DNA of 64,000 nt from an archaeon (GTDB taxonomy: Archaea; Asgardarchaeota; Thorarchaeia; Thorarchaeales; Thorarchaeaceae), in contig JAJRWI010000033.1 of assembly GCA_024276825.1 (NCBI GenBank), positions 1 through 64,000 of the forward strand, written 5' to 3'. How positions within the stretch are numbered: position 1 is the first letter of the stretch; every line of letters starts with the position of its first letter. The notes beneath the pieces were generated by a model that saw nothing but the letters and a program-made list of their open reading frames with translations, was not told the DNA's origin and did not search any database. The position numbers and the translations under genes are program-made. This document shows positions 18,212 to 28,041 of the stretch, in pieces.

Positions 18212-19891
18212 ATGCATGAGATATCGCTATTAACATCCATAGTAGCATTAATCATCACAGCCTTTTTTACAAAACAGTATTACAAGAATAGAGTTCGCAT
18301 TGATCTTATTCTATCATTATATGGAATGATATTCACAACTCGTCAAATTGTACTTTACATATGGCTTAACCTTGAACCATTAACAACTGCTCGAATAATA
18401 CTCAGAGCCACCGATTACTTGATTGGTATTCCCCTCATGCTATTAGGATTTGAACTGTTCTATTCAAGTGCTGCCTCACGTGTTCGCGGAATTGATCGAA
18501 GAGTCAAACCCATTACCAACCTCGGTGCAGTCATTATCCTATCAATCATAGCCATGCTATATCTTCTCATTGATGTGGAATCTGCAAGAAGACTGGCTGT
18601 ACTCGTGGTTTTCCCATTCCTCTTTGGAGTTCTGATCTATTATCTAATAATCTTCATAAACAACCCCTATAAAATACCTAAGCCTGAGTATGAACGCGGA
18701 ATCAACCTGATTCTATTGGGCTACTTAACACAGATTTTTGGCACCGCATTCTTTGCAGGTATTCTTCGACAGGTTGATTTAGGAATAGCCACTGAACTCG
18801 TGTCAGTCTTAATCGTTGGCGCAGGGGGGATTGTATCAGAAACGGTCACATTTGCTGGTCTGTATGAGAAACTGGATGCTGGTCTGATCGTTATAGATAA
18901 CAACGGTCATATAGAGATGGTCAAACTCTACGACAAAGTCGAGCAGTATAATCGGTCATCTCATGCATCCTTAACAGCTGAAGCAATTATTCTATATATC
19001 AATGACTATCTTGAGCAAGTGTTCGAGTCTGGCAGGGAAGTGACAATTCCCCATCTAACCCTTGACCCCTTGGAACATGACAAGATATATCGCATTGACA
19101 TAATCCCTCATCGCCTTGATCGTGAGAGCAAGCCACTCTCAATACTGATTATAATCACTGATGTGACAAGTTCCATTAGGGAGATGGAGTCCGAAAAACT
19201 TGCAGACTTGTTCAAGAAGTATTTGGAGGAAAGGGACACTGCACGATTGTACTTTGATCTATTAAGCCATGACATTGGCAACTTACTACAAGTCATCCTC
19301 TTTGCTGCCGATTCGGGTGAGTTTGACAATGATCCCCAATTCCGATCTGACATCATGCATGAACTTCTTGCAAAGGTTAATCGATCAAGGTATCTGTTGA
19401 AAGAAGTTCGAATTATGGCCCGTGCAAAGGAATATGCAAAAACGATCAAGCCAATTGATGTGGGGGATGCAATCAGAGAGGCGATCATCTCAGTTCAAGA
19501 ATTCCTGTCTGAAGGTGCTTCAAACATCGACATTGATGTGACACTGAATGAAGGCACTAGAATGGCCCTTGCAGATGACCTGATCACTCATGGCCTTATG
19601 GGCGTGCTCCGATTTTTCATAACCAACCATTCAGGCTCAAACGGGTTAAGGATTGACATATCCTCCCCTGATGAGGGGCATGTTGTGCTGATCACTTTCA
19701 CCGACCCGACTATAGAGATATCTGAGTCACTAAGGCCACATATTTTCAGCCAAGAGGCTAGGGTCATTCTACCAATAGACAGCATTGGTCTCATTCTAGC
19801 AAAAAAGGTCTTCAATAGATATGGAGGAACTATCAAACTCAAAGGCTCAGAGCAAGGGACAACGATTGTGGTACAACTTCCTGCGGCATGA
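18212..19891 (+). CDS. Membrane sensor histidine kinase-like protein
   Basis: The N-terminal 220 residues contain about seven hydrophobic helices, resembling membrane-embedded sensor regions. A short PAS-like segment (GLIVIDNNGHIEMV) follows. Then come a dimerisation/phosphoacceptor helix with LLSHDIGNLLQVI (His in the H-box) and a GHKL ATPase domain ending GLILAKKVFNRYGGTIKL and GTTIVVQLP. The N-box, normally with an Asn that holds Mg-ATP, reads ITHGLMGVLRFFITNH and looks degraded, so ATP binding may be weak or altered. No response-regulator gene is next to it. It should sense a membrane or extracellular signal; the stimulus is unknown. Confidence 0.75.
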   Translation: MHEISLLTSIVALIITAFFTKQYYKNRVRIDLILSLYGMIFTTRQIVLYIWLNLEPLTTARIILRATDYLIGIPLMLLGFELFYSSAASRVRGIDRRVKPITNLGAVIILSIIAMLYLLIDVESARRLAVLVVFPFLFGVLIYYLIIFINNPYKIPKPEYERGINLILLGYLTQIFGTAFFAGILRQVDLGIATELVSVLIVGAGGIVSETVTFAGLYEKLDAGLIVIDNNGHIEMVKLYDKVEQYNRSSHASLTAEAIILYINDYLEQVFESGREVTIPHLTLDPLEHDKIYRIDIIPHRLDRESKPLSILIIITDVTSSIREMESEKLADLFKKYLEERDTARLYFDLLSHDIGNLLQVILFAADSGEFDNDPQFRSDIMHELLAKVNRSRYLLKEVRIMARAKEYAKTIKPIDVGDAIREAIISVQEFLSEGASNIDIDVTLNEGTRMALADDLITHGLMGVLRFFITNHSGSNGLRIDISSPDEGHVVLITFTDPTIEISESLRPHIFSQEARVILPIDSIGLILAKKVFNRYGGTIKLKGSEQGTTIVVQLPAA

Positions 19892-20039
19892 CTCTTACCT
19901 GTAATCAGCTCAAAAACATCTTTCATCCCTCAATCTTGACCATCATGCTATGAAATGACCTCGCCCCATTGTGGTCCAGTAAGTCATCTCATAAGTGTCA
20001 TTTATCAACTCACATCTGAAATATACCTATTGAATCCTA

Positions 20040-20750
20040 CTATGTCTTTACTCCGACAAACAGATTCTCCCTTCCAAGACCACCCTTGATGATCTCTGGC
20101 GTGAGACCATACCTGCTTAAGGTATCAACTATACTCCTTCGAGTAAACAGCCCCATTTCATGAATCTCTTTAATATGTCTTATCTCGCCTTGCACCGCAA
20201 TAAGATAATGCATCTCCAACAATGCGATATTTCCTTTCCTCCTACTCACTCCAACTCGTGCAATCTTGCAGTTCGTGTTGTCCACACATGTTATTGATAA
20301 GTGCTCGTCCCTGAAGCTCTCTGCTGTGAATATGGGCTCAATGATCAATGCTCCGCCATTTTTCAAGTGCTCAGTGAATTTGGCAATGGCAGCATCTAGC
20401 CTCTTCATGGTCCTTACATAGTTGATGGATCCAAAGAGACATATGATGGCATCAAACTGCCTATCAATCTTAAAGCTGGTCATGTCCCCCTGAACAAACT
20501 CCACATCCCTATTTCTCTCCCATGCGATTCTGAGCATGTCCTCATTCAGGTCGAGCCCAACAATATCATAATGCACTTTCAGGAATTCGATGTGTCTTCC
20601 AGTCCCACAGGCAACATCCAACAGCATATTCCCATCAGACCTCTTTCTCTTCTGAATGATTGAATGAAGGATTTCTGCTTCCTCTTTGTAGTTCTTGTTT
20701 GCATACATCAAATCATAATAACGTGCTAACGTTGAGTACAGTTCTTCCAT
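20040..20750 (-). CDS. Class I SAM-dependent methyltransferase
   Basis: A 236-residue soluble protein with the Rossmann methyltransferase core. Motif I is LLDVACGTGRH, motif II is IVGLDLNEDML, EFVQGDM follows, and FDAIICLFGSINYV corresponds to motif IV. The first 30 residues (LARYYDLMYANK) match the lid helix of the Methyltransf_25/11 group, which acts on small molecules. The substrate cannot be inferred. It lies alone between two longer genes. Confidence 0.8.
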   Translation of the reverse strand: MEELYSTLARYYDLMYANKNYKEEAEILHSIIQKRKRSDGNMLLDVACGTGRHIEFLKVHYDIVGLDLNEDMLRIAWERNRDVEFVQGDMTSFKIDRQFDAIICLFGSINYVRTMKRLDAAIAKFTEHLKNGGALIIEPIFTAESFRDEHLSITCVDNTNCKIARVGVSRRKGNIALLEMHYLIAVQGEIRHIKEIHEMGLFTRRSIVDTLSRYGLTPEIIKGGLGRENLFVGVKT

Positions 20751-20960
20751 GACTCATCACATCAACCTGCATGCCGCTGAATGAATATAACTCCCAGTTT
20801 TGATTAAATCCATAACGCAATTATGAGTCCGTCTGAATGTGATTTATGCATTCCGCCTCTCTCTGATTACCACCAGACTCTGCCAAAATTCTCATTATGA
20901 CTAACATAACAAGTTTAGACAACTTTTCGGTTTCTGAAGACCACTGCTAATTACACACCA

Positions 20961-20998
20961 TAAAAAGAAGAGATGGAGGTGCGTGCCTCCTCCATCTC
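20961..20998 (-). terminator. Hairpin terminator after the GH3-family gene
   Basis: A perfect 10-bp inverted repeat (20970-20979 with 20989-20998, overlapping the stop codon) is followed on the minus strand by CTTCTTTTTAT. A GC-rich stem plus T-run fits an intrinsic terminator. Confidence 0.65.
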
Positions 20999-22559
20999 AG
21001 TATTGTTCGCAAGTGGCAAGTATTGTCGAGTCATCAGTCAGTACCCTTGGTTTGGCCTGAAGGTGTGTCTTCTCAATCACCTCTTCAAACAGTGATGACT
21101 TCATGCGGTACAATCGGGTTGGTCCAAGAGCCCCCGTTTCTCTGTTAAATCTGAACTCGAGATTGATCTCACCAAGTGCTCTCTCGAAGTTGCTGACAAA
21201 CTCCAATGGGTCTATCTCTACTCCTCCTTCAAACATCGCTACAATACTGTAATGAGCAACCCCATTTTCCACAACACCAACCACTGTATAATCCTGAATC
21301 CCATACCTTGTCTTTTTACATGCCTCATGGATGGACTTGTTGATGTGTGCCTCAGAAACTTTCTCTCCCGAGAGATTGACGACTCTCCCCTTTCTTGCAA
21401 TGCTTCTGACTGTATATGGGTCCGTTGAAGTGAATGTCATCATATCACCTGTTCGATACCTGACATAGCCATTGAGGTTTGTTATGACCATCTCATAACG
21501 ACACCCCTTCTTGACTTCCGACAGTGGGATGACTGTTGGGTCATCACTGTCAATTTCGGACTGTGGGATAAACTCGTAATAATTGATGTTTGGCATGAGT
21601 TGTATGCCTGGTTCTGGCAGTAATTGCCCACCATAGAAGCCCTCACTGCCTCCGTACATCTCCCAGATAGTCACATTCTGAAAAGTGTCATTAATCCACT
21701 CTCTATATGGGTCTGTATCAACACCAGTTGCAACGAACAGTCGCAAATTAGGCCATAGAATGTTCAAGTCAAGATGTCCCTCATCATCTATCGCTTGCTT
21801 GACTCTTCTACCGGTATCGGTACCAGCAAACTCGCGTGCCAACTCAGGACCATAAAGGCTCTGCATCCTTCTGACTAGGGCAAGGCTTAAAGTGGTTATG
21901 CCCTGTAGGGCAGTGATATTGTTTCTCACAGAGATCTTAGCATACTCCCAGAGCTTTTCTTCCATGTTCATGATATTGAAGACACTCTCCCCAGGAACTA
22001 TCAACCTCTGGAATAGCTTGTTCTGAAACTGCGCATAGACTCCTGTGGCATAACCCACTGGAATTCCATTAATGTGATCAAGCACAGCAGGTGCACCAAA
22101 TGTGACGAGCTTGCCATCGAGAATCCTAATATTCTCAGATTCAGCATTGATGAATCCCATCCATGACAACATAGTGCCTTTGGAAACTTCTTTCAATGAG
22201 GTTCTTGTCAGTGGAAGTCGCTTTGGCTTGCCTGTAGTGCCGCTCGTCTGAAGATACCAGATCACATCATCGGCAGTCAGGACTCCTCCCCTTGGATTTT
22301 CATAGGTCATGTGAAGATATTTCTTAATTGACTGCGAATCAGACAAGGCTACTGAACTGCGAAACTCCTCCTCACCACCTATCTCTCCAAAGCCATGCAC
22401 TCTTCCATAGATGGTGTCTTTGTGTCTATGAAGAATATCAAGTAGTTTCTTCTCCATCAGTTCTATGGGGCGGCTGAGGATATACTCTATCTCGCGGTGC
22501 TTCTTTTTGGCAATAACGCCAACTAGCCTCCTCATTATCGACATCATCATCTGCTCCAT
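20997..22559 (-). CDS. GH3-type acyl-adenylate-forming enzyme
   Basis: A 520-residue member of the GH3 branch of the adenylate-forming superfamily. The ATP-binding loop is YLQTSGTTGKPKRLPLT, WEMYGGSEG is the adenylate motif, and RYRTGDMM contains the hinge-region Asp. In plants GH3 enzymes join jasmonate or auxin to amino acids; microbial homologues activate unknown carboxylic acids through an acyl-AMP. The gene stands alone with its own promoter region and a strong terminator. Family call firm, substrate unknown. Confidence 0.85.
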   Translation of the reverse strand: MEQMMMSIMRRLVGVIAKKKHREIEYILSRPIELMEKKLLDILHRHKDTIYGRVHGFGEIGGEEEFRSSVALSDSQSIKKYLHMTYENPRGGVLTADDVIWYLQTSGTTGKPKRLPLTRTSLKEVSKGTMLSWMGFINAESENIRILDGKLVTFGAPAVLDHINGIPVGYATGVYAQFQNKLFQRLIVPGESVFNIMNMEEKLWEYAKISVRNNITALQGITTLSLALVRRMQSLYGPELAREFAGTDTGRRVKQAIDDEGHLDLNILWPNLRLFVATGVDTDPYREWINDTFQNVTIWEMYGGSEGFYGGQLLPEPGIQLMPNINYYEFIPQSEIDSDDPTVIPLSEVKKGCRYEMVITNLNGYVRYRTGDMMTFTSTDPYTVRSIARKGRVVNLSGEKVSEAHINKSIHEACKKTRYGIQDYTVVGVVENGVAHYSIVAMFEGGVEIDPLEFVSNFERALGEINLEFRFNRETGALGPTRLYRMKSSLFEEVIEKTHLQAKPRVLTDDSTILATCEQY

Positions 22560-22730
22560 ATGGCCTATTCAAACCATCAGTATGAATAATGAACAATGAA
22601 AATAACCAAAATTCGCAATTGACTCTTCAAACAATGAGCTACAGAATTATCAGTAATCAATACCATTAAACTGTTAGTGGCGAAAAAAGGCTCAATAATT
22701 GGTAAAAAGTGAATTTATCAAAAAATAGTT

Positions 22731-22760
22731 TTCCCATCCCATTCATGTGGGAATAAATAC
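22731..22760 (+). promoter_or_regulatory. TATA box with inverted repeat upstream of the coiled-coil gene
   Basis: TTCCCA (22731-22736) and TGGGAA (22748-22753) form an exact inverted repeat that runs into ATAAATAC (22753-22760), a good archaeal TATA element. It lies in the 319-bp divergent gap between the GH3 gene and the coiled-coil gene. The position upstream of and touching the TATA box suits an activator or repressor, possibly the TrmB-like product of the downstream gene itself. The rest of the gap shows nothing else. Confidence 0.4.
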
Positions 22761-22878
22761 TACTATGGATTCTCCGTCCATGACCATCAACTAGATCCCA
22801 CATAGATTACCATCAAAAGATTAAGTAGTGAGCGTGCGTCTAACAGCGCCAATGATTGTTATTTGAGGAGAGGATTTC

Positions 22879-25800
22879 TTGTCGGAAGAGTTCAATATTC
22901 TGGGAAAAGTTGCATCGCTGAATGAGAACGAGTCAATGATATATTCGCTGATGCTGGCAGATGGAAACATTACCAAGGGCGACCTCATCATTCTCAGTGG
23001 TCTCTCAGAAGAAGAGGTCGATGAGATTCTCACAAAACTGGAAAACGAGCGACTGATAGTGAGACATACTGGTGTCATCACTCGATTTCATGCAGTACCG
23101 CCATTTCATGGCATAGCTGAAGAGGTGGAGAATATCGGGGAGAGAATTCAGTCCTTACGTGATGAGATACGCCAACAGATATCCAATATATCATCAACGA
23201 TTCGCAATCATGTACTGGAAGTGTCTAATTCTGCCATCATTACTGCAAAGGACAATGAAACCAAGTACGAATCACATAAGAATCAGGCCCTCGACCAAAT
23301 CCGGTCTTTAATAGGTGCTAGTATGAGCAGACTATCGGATACAGAATCATCATCAGAGGGTCTGCTCGAGTCTGATTTTGCTGAATGGAAGAACGCCATG
23401 TCTGGAGAGATTGATCCTAATGTGTCAGAGATTAAAAACAGCATAATCTCTGTTAGTTCTACATTAAAGTCGCAGATGAAATCGTGGTCTGGTTCTGCAA
23501 GGATGTCAATTAAGGCTCTAGATCAAAATGCGAGTACCACTCTGAACCAGTTTAAGACCCTTGTTTCAAGCGAGATTGAGAAACAAAAGCAGTCAAGCGA
23601 GGGGTCTATCGAGCAGAAGGGGCGCGAACTGCAGGAGGGGGTCCAAACCACACTCAATGATTTTAATGACCGCATGAATGTTCTAAAGGGCGAGATCACC
23701 TCCACGAGTTCCTCGCTTCGTGAACAAATAGTCACATCACTGAATGGAATCGATGGGTCAATTACTACCACACTTGAACAAAAATCAGATGAACTGACTT
23801 CAATGTTAAACTCACTGAAGAACGAGACCCAAAGTGCAATAGCGGAATTTCAAGATATCGAAACATCTGCACATGATGCTCATAAGGCATCATTACATGA
23901 TACAGTCGGGTCATTCAAATCGAGCATCACGGATGACTTAGAGGCACTTGATAGACTGTCATCAGAGGCACTAGAATCGTTTGTTCAGGACACGGACACT
24001 ACTTTCTCTTCAATTGATGATCAGCTGAATGGACTGCTGAAGCAAGTCGACAGCCACATTCAGGTAGTTTCTGAGAGGATGTTTCAGCTTAACAAGGACA
24101 CCATGACAGCATTCCATCAGAGAGCGGTGTTGGGATTCAATGATATGGCGAGAAACATCTCCTCTGCCCTATCTGAAACCCATGCATCATTCAGCGAGAA
24201 CATCAAGTCCACAGGAGCCCAACTCACTAAGATGAATGTCTCATTACTTGAGAGTTCAGTGATCCATGTCAACAAGACCAAGGAGGCTCTCATTAACGAG
24301 ATTCATGCCTTAAGTGAGAATATGCGTGCGCGCGTCAATGATGTGGTTTCAACGGCAATAGCAGAACTCCAGAAACTGTCTGATGACCTCCAAGAGTCCA
24401 TTGCATCGCTGACCTCCTCTGCCTCATCATCAATTGCTATGCAGGCTGAATCCAGAATCTCTGAACTCCAAGAACACCATGACTTATTGCAACCGAAGAT
24501 TGATGACTTTATCAATCAGGAGGTTTCAAACCATGAACGTGTCCTCGCAAATCTGAATGATATGATAAGTGACTCTGGTCAAAGACTTGATGATGACCTC
24601 AGTGGCATCAGGGAACAAAACCTTGCAATTCTGCAGTCTGCACTTGAGAATGCCAAGGAAACTGGAATCCTGACGATTGCCCAACTGAGGGATGAGAGCA
24701 AGGAAATACTGGACGCGTTAAAGACATCTTATACTGGAATCACATCAGATATTCGAACCAGCCTAAAGTCTACCATATCTGCTGCAAATAATGAGCTCGT
24801 GAGTGCAACGGAACAGATGACTGCGGGAATCACTGAACATGTGTCCACACGAATAGAGCATATGCGGGAGGCCACCGAGCAGCTGAACAGCAGACTGTCA
24901 AAGAGTTTCGAACAGGCACAACAGTCAATCGCAAGCACTATTCGTGACACAGTTTCGCAGTCATCAACAGCTCTCTCCAGTGCAACCGAGCAGGCATCAG
25001 CACAGCTTGAAGAGATGAACACAGCCAGTATATCGGCCATTGACCTTGTGATGGAATCTATGGCGAACTCTGCCACCTCATTTCAATCGGGACTGAATAA
25101 TGTCCTTGACAATGTCAAGCAATCACTGGCATCGCTATTGGATGAGATATCATCAGTGTCCATTGACTCAGCCAATGATGTCCTCAGTCAGACCAACTCC
25201 ATAATTAGTAGTCTTGATGTCGAGCTTGACAATCTTCAGACATCCGCCGAAACTGGAATAGACTCCCTTGTGGCCGACTCGAAACAGGGGATTGACGATG
25301 CTGCTCAAAGGCTAAAAGAATCCACAGCGGCAATAGCTGAACAGTTTAAGACATCATCTGCCAAAGCCCTACAGAAATCGACTGAGCGATTGAAATCCGA
25401 GCTTGATGGGTTAAAGGATGAGCTTGAGATCAGCTTTGAAGCCTCATTCAACCAATTCATTGAAATCACCTCAAGCTTTAGGAATGAGATCAAGAAAATA
25501 GCCAGCGAAGTAGAAAAGGGTGAGATGCTGGAAACCTCGCAAGAGCTCCTTGAGAAGGCATTCCCAAGTTCCGAGAGCATAGCTGATACTGGTACCGAAG
25601 TTGTCAAAATGCTGGCCTCAGTCTGGTCAAAGATTGGTGCCACAAACTTCCCTGGTGCAAAGAAAACTTGGACAATCACATCTAGAGAGGTCGTTCTGGC
25701 ACACATCAAAGACATGATCGGGCGTGCCAAGTCAAAGGCCACACTGATATTCCCATTCATTCATGATGTCCCTGTTGAGATGCTTAGTCAGCTCAAGACA

Positions 25801-26082
25801 ACAACGGGTGTCGAGGTAGTAGTCACAGATGAGCCTGGTCTCAATGACAGACTCAGCTCCATCATTGGCAAGGGGAACATCCGTGTCAGGGTACGTAGCG
25901 GCAGGGATGTGTATGCATGTGTTAGGGATTCCGAAGAGGTTCTTCTAGCCCCTGCCACCGATAGGGACGAGGATGTGGTTGGTGTCCTGACTGTCGATGA
26001 TGGGTTCGTCAAATTCATCATGGGCATCATTGGACCGATATTTCAAGCAAAGACAAAGCTCCTGAGGCCAGAGGACCTATGA
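22879..26082 (+). CDS. Giant TrmB-like protein with ~850-residue coiled-coil insertion
   Basis: The N-terminal 70 residues form a winged helix of TrmB type (NENESMIYSLMLADGNITKG, SGLSEEEVDEILTKLE). From about residue 80 to 930 it is almost all low-complexity helical coiled coil rich in Ser, Thr, Glu and Gln, with repeats such as SSALREQ- and TTLEQKSDEL-like blocks resembling methyl-accepting chemotaxis protein signalling helices. The last 130 residues (REVVLAHIKDMIGRAKSKATLIFPF, VVVTDEPGLN, DSEEVLLAPA) resemble the PLD-like C-terminal domain of TrmB regulators. There is no transmembrane segment. The product could be a DNA-binding scaffold or chromosome-organising protein rather than a classical regulator. 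Start TTG 22879 follows GAGGAGAGG. Confidence 0.7.
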   Translation: MSEEFNILGKVASLNENESMIYSLMLADGNITKGDLIILSGLSEEEVDEILTKLENERLIVRHTGVITRFHAVPPFHGIAEEVENIGERIQSLRDEIRQQISNISSTIRNHVLEVSNSAIITAKDNETKYESHKNQALDQIRSLIGASMSRLSDTESSSEGLLESDFAEWKNAMSGEIDPNVSEIKNSIISVSSTLKSQMKSWSGSARMSIKALDQNASTTLNQFKTLVSSEIEKQKQSSEGSIEQKGRELQEGVQTTLNDFNDRMNVLKGEITSTSSSLREQIVTSLNGIDGSITTTLEQKSDELTSMLNSLKNETQSAIAEFQDIETSAHDAHKASLHDTVGSFKSSITDDLEALDRLSSEALESFVQDTDTTFSSIDDQLNGLLKQVDSHIQVVSERMFQLNKDTMTAFHQRAVLGFNDMARNISSALSETHASFSENIKSTGAQLTKMNVSLLESSVIHVNKTKEALINEIHALSENMRARVNDVVSTAIAELQKLSDDLQESIASLTSSASSSIAMQAESRISELQEHHDLLQPKIDDFINQEVSNHERVLANLNDMISDSGQRLDDDLSGIREQNLAILQSALENAKETGILTIAQLRDESKEILDALKTSYTGITSDIRTSLKSTISAANNELVSATEQMTAGITEHVSTRIEHMREATEQLNSRLSKSFEQAQQSIASTIRDTVSQSSTALSSATEQASAQLEEMNTASISAIDLVMESMANSATSFQSGLNNVLDNVKQSLASLLDEISSVSIDSANDVLSQTNSIISSLDVELDNLQTSAETGIDSLVADSKQGIDDAAQRLKESTAAIAEQFKTSSAKALQKSTERLKSELDGLKDELEISFEASFNQFIEITSSFRNEIKKIASEVEKGEMLETSQELLEKAFPSSESIADTGTEVVKMLASVWSKIGATNFPGAKKTWTITSREVVLAHIKDMIGRAKSKATLIFPFIHDVPVEMLSQLKTTTGVEVVVTDEPGLNDRLSSIIGKGNIRVRVRSGRDVYACVRDSEEVLLAPATDRDEDVVGVLTVDDGFVKFIMGIIGPIFQAKTKLLRPEDL

Positions 26083-26088
26083 AACATA

Positions 26089-26117
26089 GAGGTGCATAAC
26101 GCACCTCCACCTCTTTC
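26089..26117 (+). terminator. Hairpin terminator after the coiled-coil gene
   Basis: GAGGTGC (26089-26095), loop ATAAC, and GCACCTC (26101-26107) form a perfect stem, followed by CACCTCTTTCC. It lies 7 bp after the stop codon. Confidence 0.55.
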
Positions 26118-26251
26118 CAATCTTGACTTCAGATGCAAATCAGGTCACATGCAATCTAGCAATCTGAATGCTGGTTTATTCAAGGGCTCTTGAGCACAAT
26201 GAAAAATCAGATGATGGCCATTATTGGCCATCAGATCACACTCAAATAACA

Positions 26252-27004
26252 TCAGCTCTTTTTCAAAATATCACGGATCTCTTTGAGGACCGACAACATC
26301 TCATACTCCACATCGCCTTTGCCTTCTGGTTGACTCTCTCGGGGAGTCACTACCTCGGTACCAACCACATATGGGTCTCTGAACTTTCGGAGCTCACGGA
26401 GTATGAAGTCTCGCACTGACTCAAAAATACAAATCCCCTCCAGCTTCTCCTCGGGTTTGGCCCCAGCCTGAGTACCTCCTGAATACCCGGCGGTCTGGAT
26501 CTCAACACTGCCTATTCCAAAGAGCCTGTCCAGTGGTCCTGCCTTGCTTGAGATGTTGGTGATAGTCCTGAATGGGACATGCTTTTCAGTGACCGTGACA
26601 ATCCCCTTTCTCACGTAGATCTCATGCATTGTTTCACCAGTTTCTGCAATCACCGAATATCTGATAGATCGCACATAGACTGCCCAGAGGATGAATCCTG
26701 GAATAAGCCAGATGATGTTGACAGCCCAATAGACCATGTTTATAATAGGCCACCACGAGTTAAAATACTCCCAGAACTGAGCAACTGTCAGCATCTCATC
26801 AAGTACTATTACCATATAGGCGATTCCCAGCCATGCAAGCATCAAGAGCGCCCATATAATGAACAGTACCAAGATAGCAGTCAACCAACCCTTGTATATG
26901 AACGCTGTATCTGGTCTGAACATCTTTCCACTTGATATGGTTTCCATTGGAGGTTTGATCACTTTCCCTTCAATCTCTTTTCCCATTTCCCTTCTACTTC
27001 CCAT
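26252..27004 (-). CDS. Membrane protein with bacterial-type PH domain (bPH2/DUF304)
   Basis: Two or three hydrophobic helices (GWLTAILVLFIIWALLMLAWLG and around IIWLIPGFILWAVY) precede a PH-like domain: YSVIAETGETMHEIYVRKGIVTV, HVPFRTITNISSKAGPLDRLFGIGSVEIQTAG. This is the signature of the YdbS/YdbT bPH2 family. The C-terminus ends in a charged helix (YEMLSVLKEIRDILKKS). Exact biochemical role unknown; bacterial relatives are envelope proteins. The start codon directly follows the stop of the upstream minus-strand gene (0-bp gap), so both are translated from one mRNA. Confidence 0.75.
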   Translation of the reverse strand: MGSRREMGKEIEGKVIKPPMETISSGKMFRPDTAFIYKGWLTAILVLFIIWALLMLAWLGIAYMVIVLDEMLTVAQFWEYFNSWWPIINMVYWAVNIIWLIPGFILWAVYVRSIRYSVIAETGETMHEIYVRKGIVTVTEKHVPFRTITNISSKAGPLDRLFGIGSVEIQTAGYSGGTQAGAKPEEKLEGICIFESVRDFILRELRKFRDPYVVGTEVVTPRESQPEGKGDVEYEMLSVLKEIRDILKKS

Positions 27005-27664
27005 CTAACTCTCACTTCTCTTATATCGAAGAATCTCCTTCTCGGTGAGTCTCTCAAAGATTGCAGTGGACCGCTCTGTCATTTGCAGGTCTAACTCGTC
27101 TGGTCGAAGTGTGATGTTGTATTCCTTAACAATCGTATCGAGAATCTCCCTGCACTCTCCCTCTTTAGGACATTCTGGACAAAGACGCCCTGCATATGAG
27201 TCATGCTTATACCAGACAATCACACCTAGTTTAAGAGTGAACACCATGTACACCTTCGCATTGGCTTGATAGTCAAAGCTCACAAGAAGCCCATTATAGT
27301 CCTGAACCCTGACCTCATCAAGTCTGTGTGTCCTGGCCAATCTCTTCAGTGCCTTGACAATCTTCTCTCGTGCCCTGTTCAGCACTCTCGAAACATATGG
27401 TGTGTCTTTGAACACCAACTTGTCTTTGAATCGCTCCTTGATCTCTTTGACTCGTATTTCATAATCCAAGTCACCCTCCTCATACTTTTTCCTAATGAGG
27501 TGTTTGACAAGATTCTCAGGGGGCTTTCTACCTCTCTCATACTTCGACGCAATCTCAGTTGTGGGCAGTCCTTGATGGAACTCCCACCAGACCACTGCTT
27601 CGTGTGTTGAGAGAATCTCCATTTTCAGTTCCTCGATATACCTTAGGCATTTTTTGCCTAACAT
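27005..27664 (-). CDS. Probable DNA-binding protein with Cys cluster
   Basis: A 219-residue protein. The N-terminus (HEAVVWWEFHQGLPTTEIASKYERG) looks like a sigma-70/helix-turn-helix-type recognition unit, followed by a highly basic helical region (KHLIRKK, RAREKIVKALKRLARTH). A metal-site candidate, CPECPKEGEC, lies near residue 170. No known family is recognised with certainty. It is the first gene of a two-gene unit with the bPH2 protein, so it may regulate or accompany that membrane protein. An AT-rich promoter (TTACATATAAATATTATG) lies just upstream. Confidence 0.5.
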   Translation of the reverse strand: MLGKKCLRYIEELKMEILSTHEAVVWWEFHQGLPTTEIASKYERGRKPPENLVKHLIRKKYEEGDLDYEIRVKEIKERFKDKLVFKDTPYVSRVLNRAREKIVKALKRLARTHRLDEVRVQDYNGLLVSFDYQANAKVYMVFTLKLGVIVWYKHDSYAGRLCPECPKEGECREILDTIVKEYNITLRPDELDLQMTERSTAIFERLTEKEILRYKRSES

Positions 27665-27731
27665 GTGACTAGATAACTTTACATATAAATATTATGAATA
27701 TTTACCAAAATATTGAAAACATTTACGGATA

Positions 27732-27950
27732 ATGCTTATGACAAGAAAGAATGTTGTGACTAGAACTGACAATCTTTGCAAGAACTTCAGGGAGATTCAA
27801 ACGGTTAGAGATCTGAATTTGAGAGTATATCTTGGCAGTAGATTCGGATTATTGTGCCGAAATGGTGTGGGAAAGATTATGATTGAAGTATGTCATCTTC
27901 TCTTTGGCACTATAATCCATCTAACTTCCCCATATACGGTAAAGTTCTGA
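27732..27950 (+). pseudogene. Decayed ABC-transporter ATPase, N-terminal fragment
   Basis: Reads TDNLCKNFREIQTVRDLNLRV then GSRFGLLCRNGVGKIMI. This is the start of an ABC ATPase up to a damaged Walker A (normally GxxGxGKTT). After about residue 55 the frame shifts, because YGKVLKAEN, expected in an ABC domain, appears in another frame. Signature and Walker B motifs are absent. The fragment runs directly into the TnpB-tail remnant at 27960, so the insertion probably truncated it. Confidence 0.7.
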
Positions 27951-27959
27951 AGGCAGAAA

Positions 27960-28041
27960 ACTGGTCAGACTTGTCATGTCAGTCAGAAGTGGAATAATGG
28001 CAGAGAATCTTGGAGTTTTCACATCTACACTCAGACGTTGG
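27960..28041 (+). pseudogene. TnpB C-terminal tail remnant (copy 1)
   Basis: The + strand frame reads MAENLGVFTSTL then HRGKEARSLF, resembling the end of the resident TnpB (AVENLT..DVSTS..KKEARSM at about residues 500-540). Nucleotide similarity continues straight into the omega-RNA-like element at 28042. Everything upstream of the tail is gone. This is the debris of a TnpB element related to, but not identical with, the one at 45.3-47.1 kb. Confidence 0.5.
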
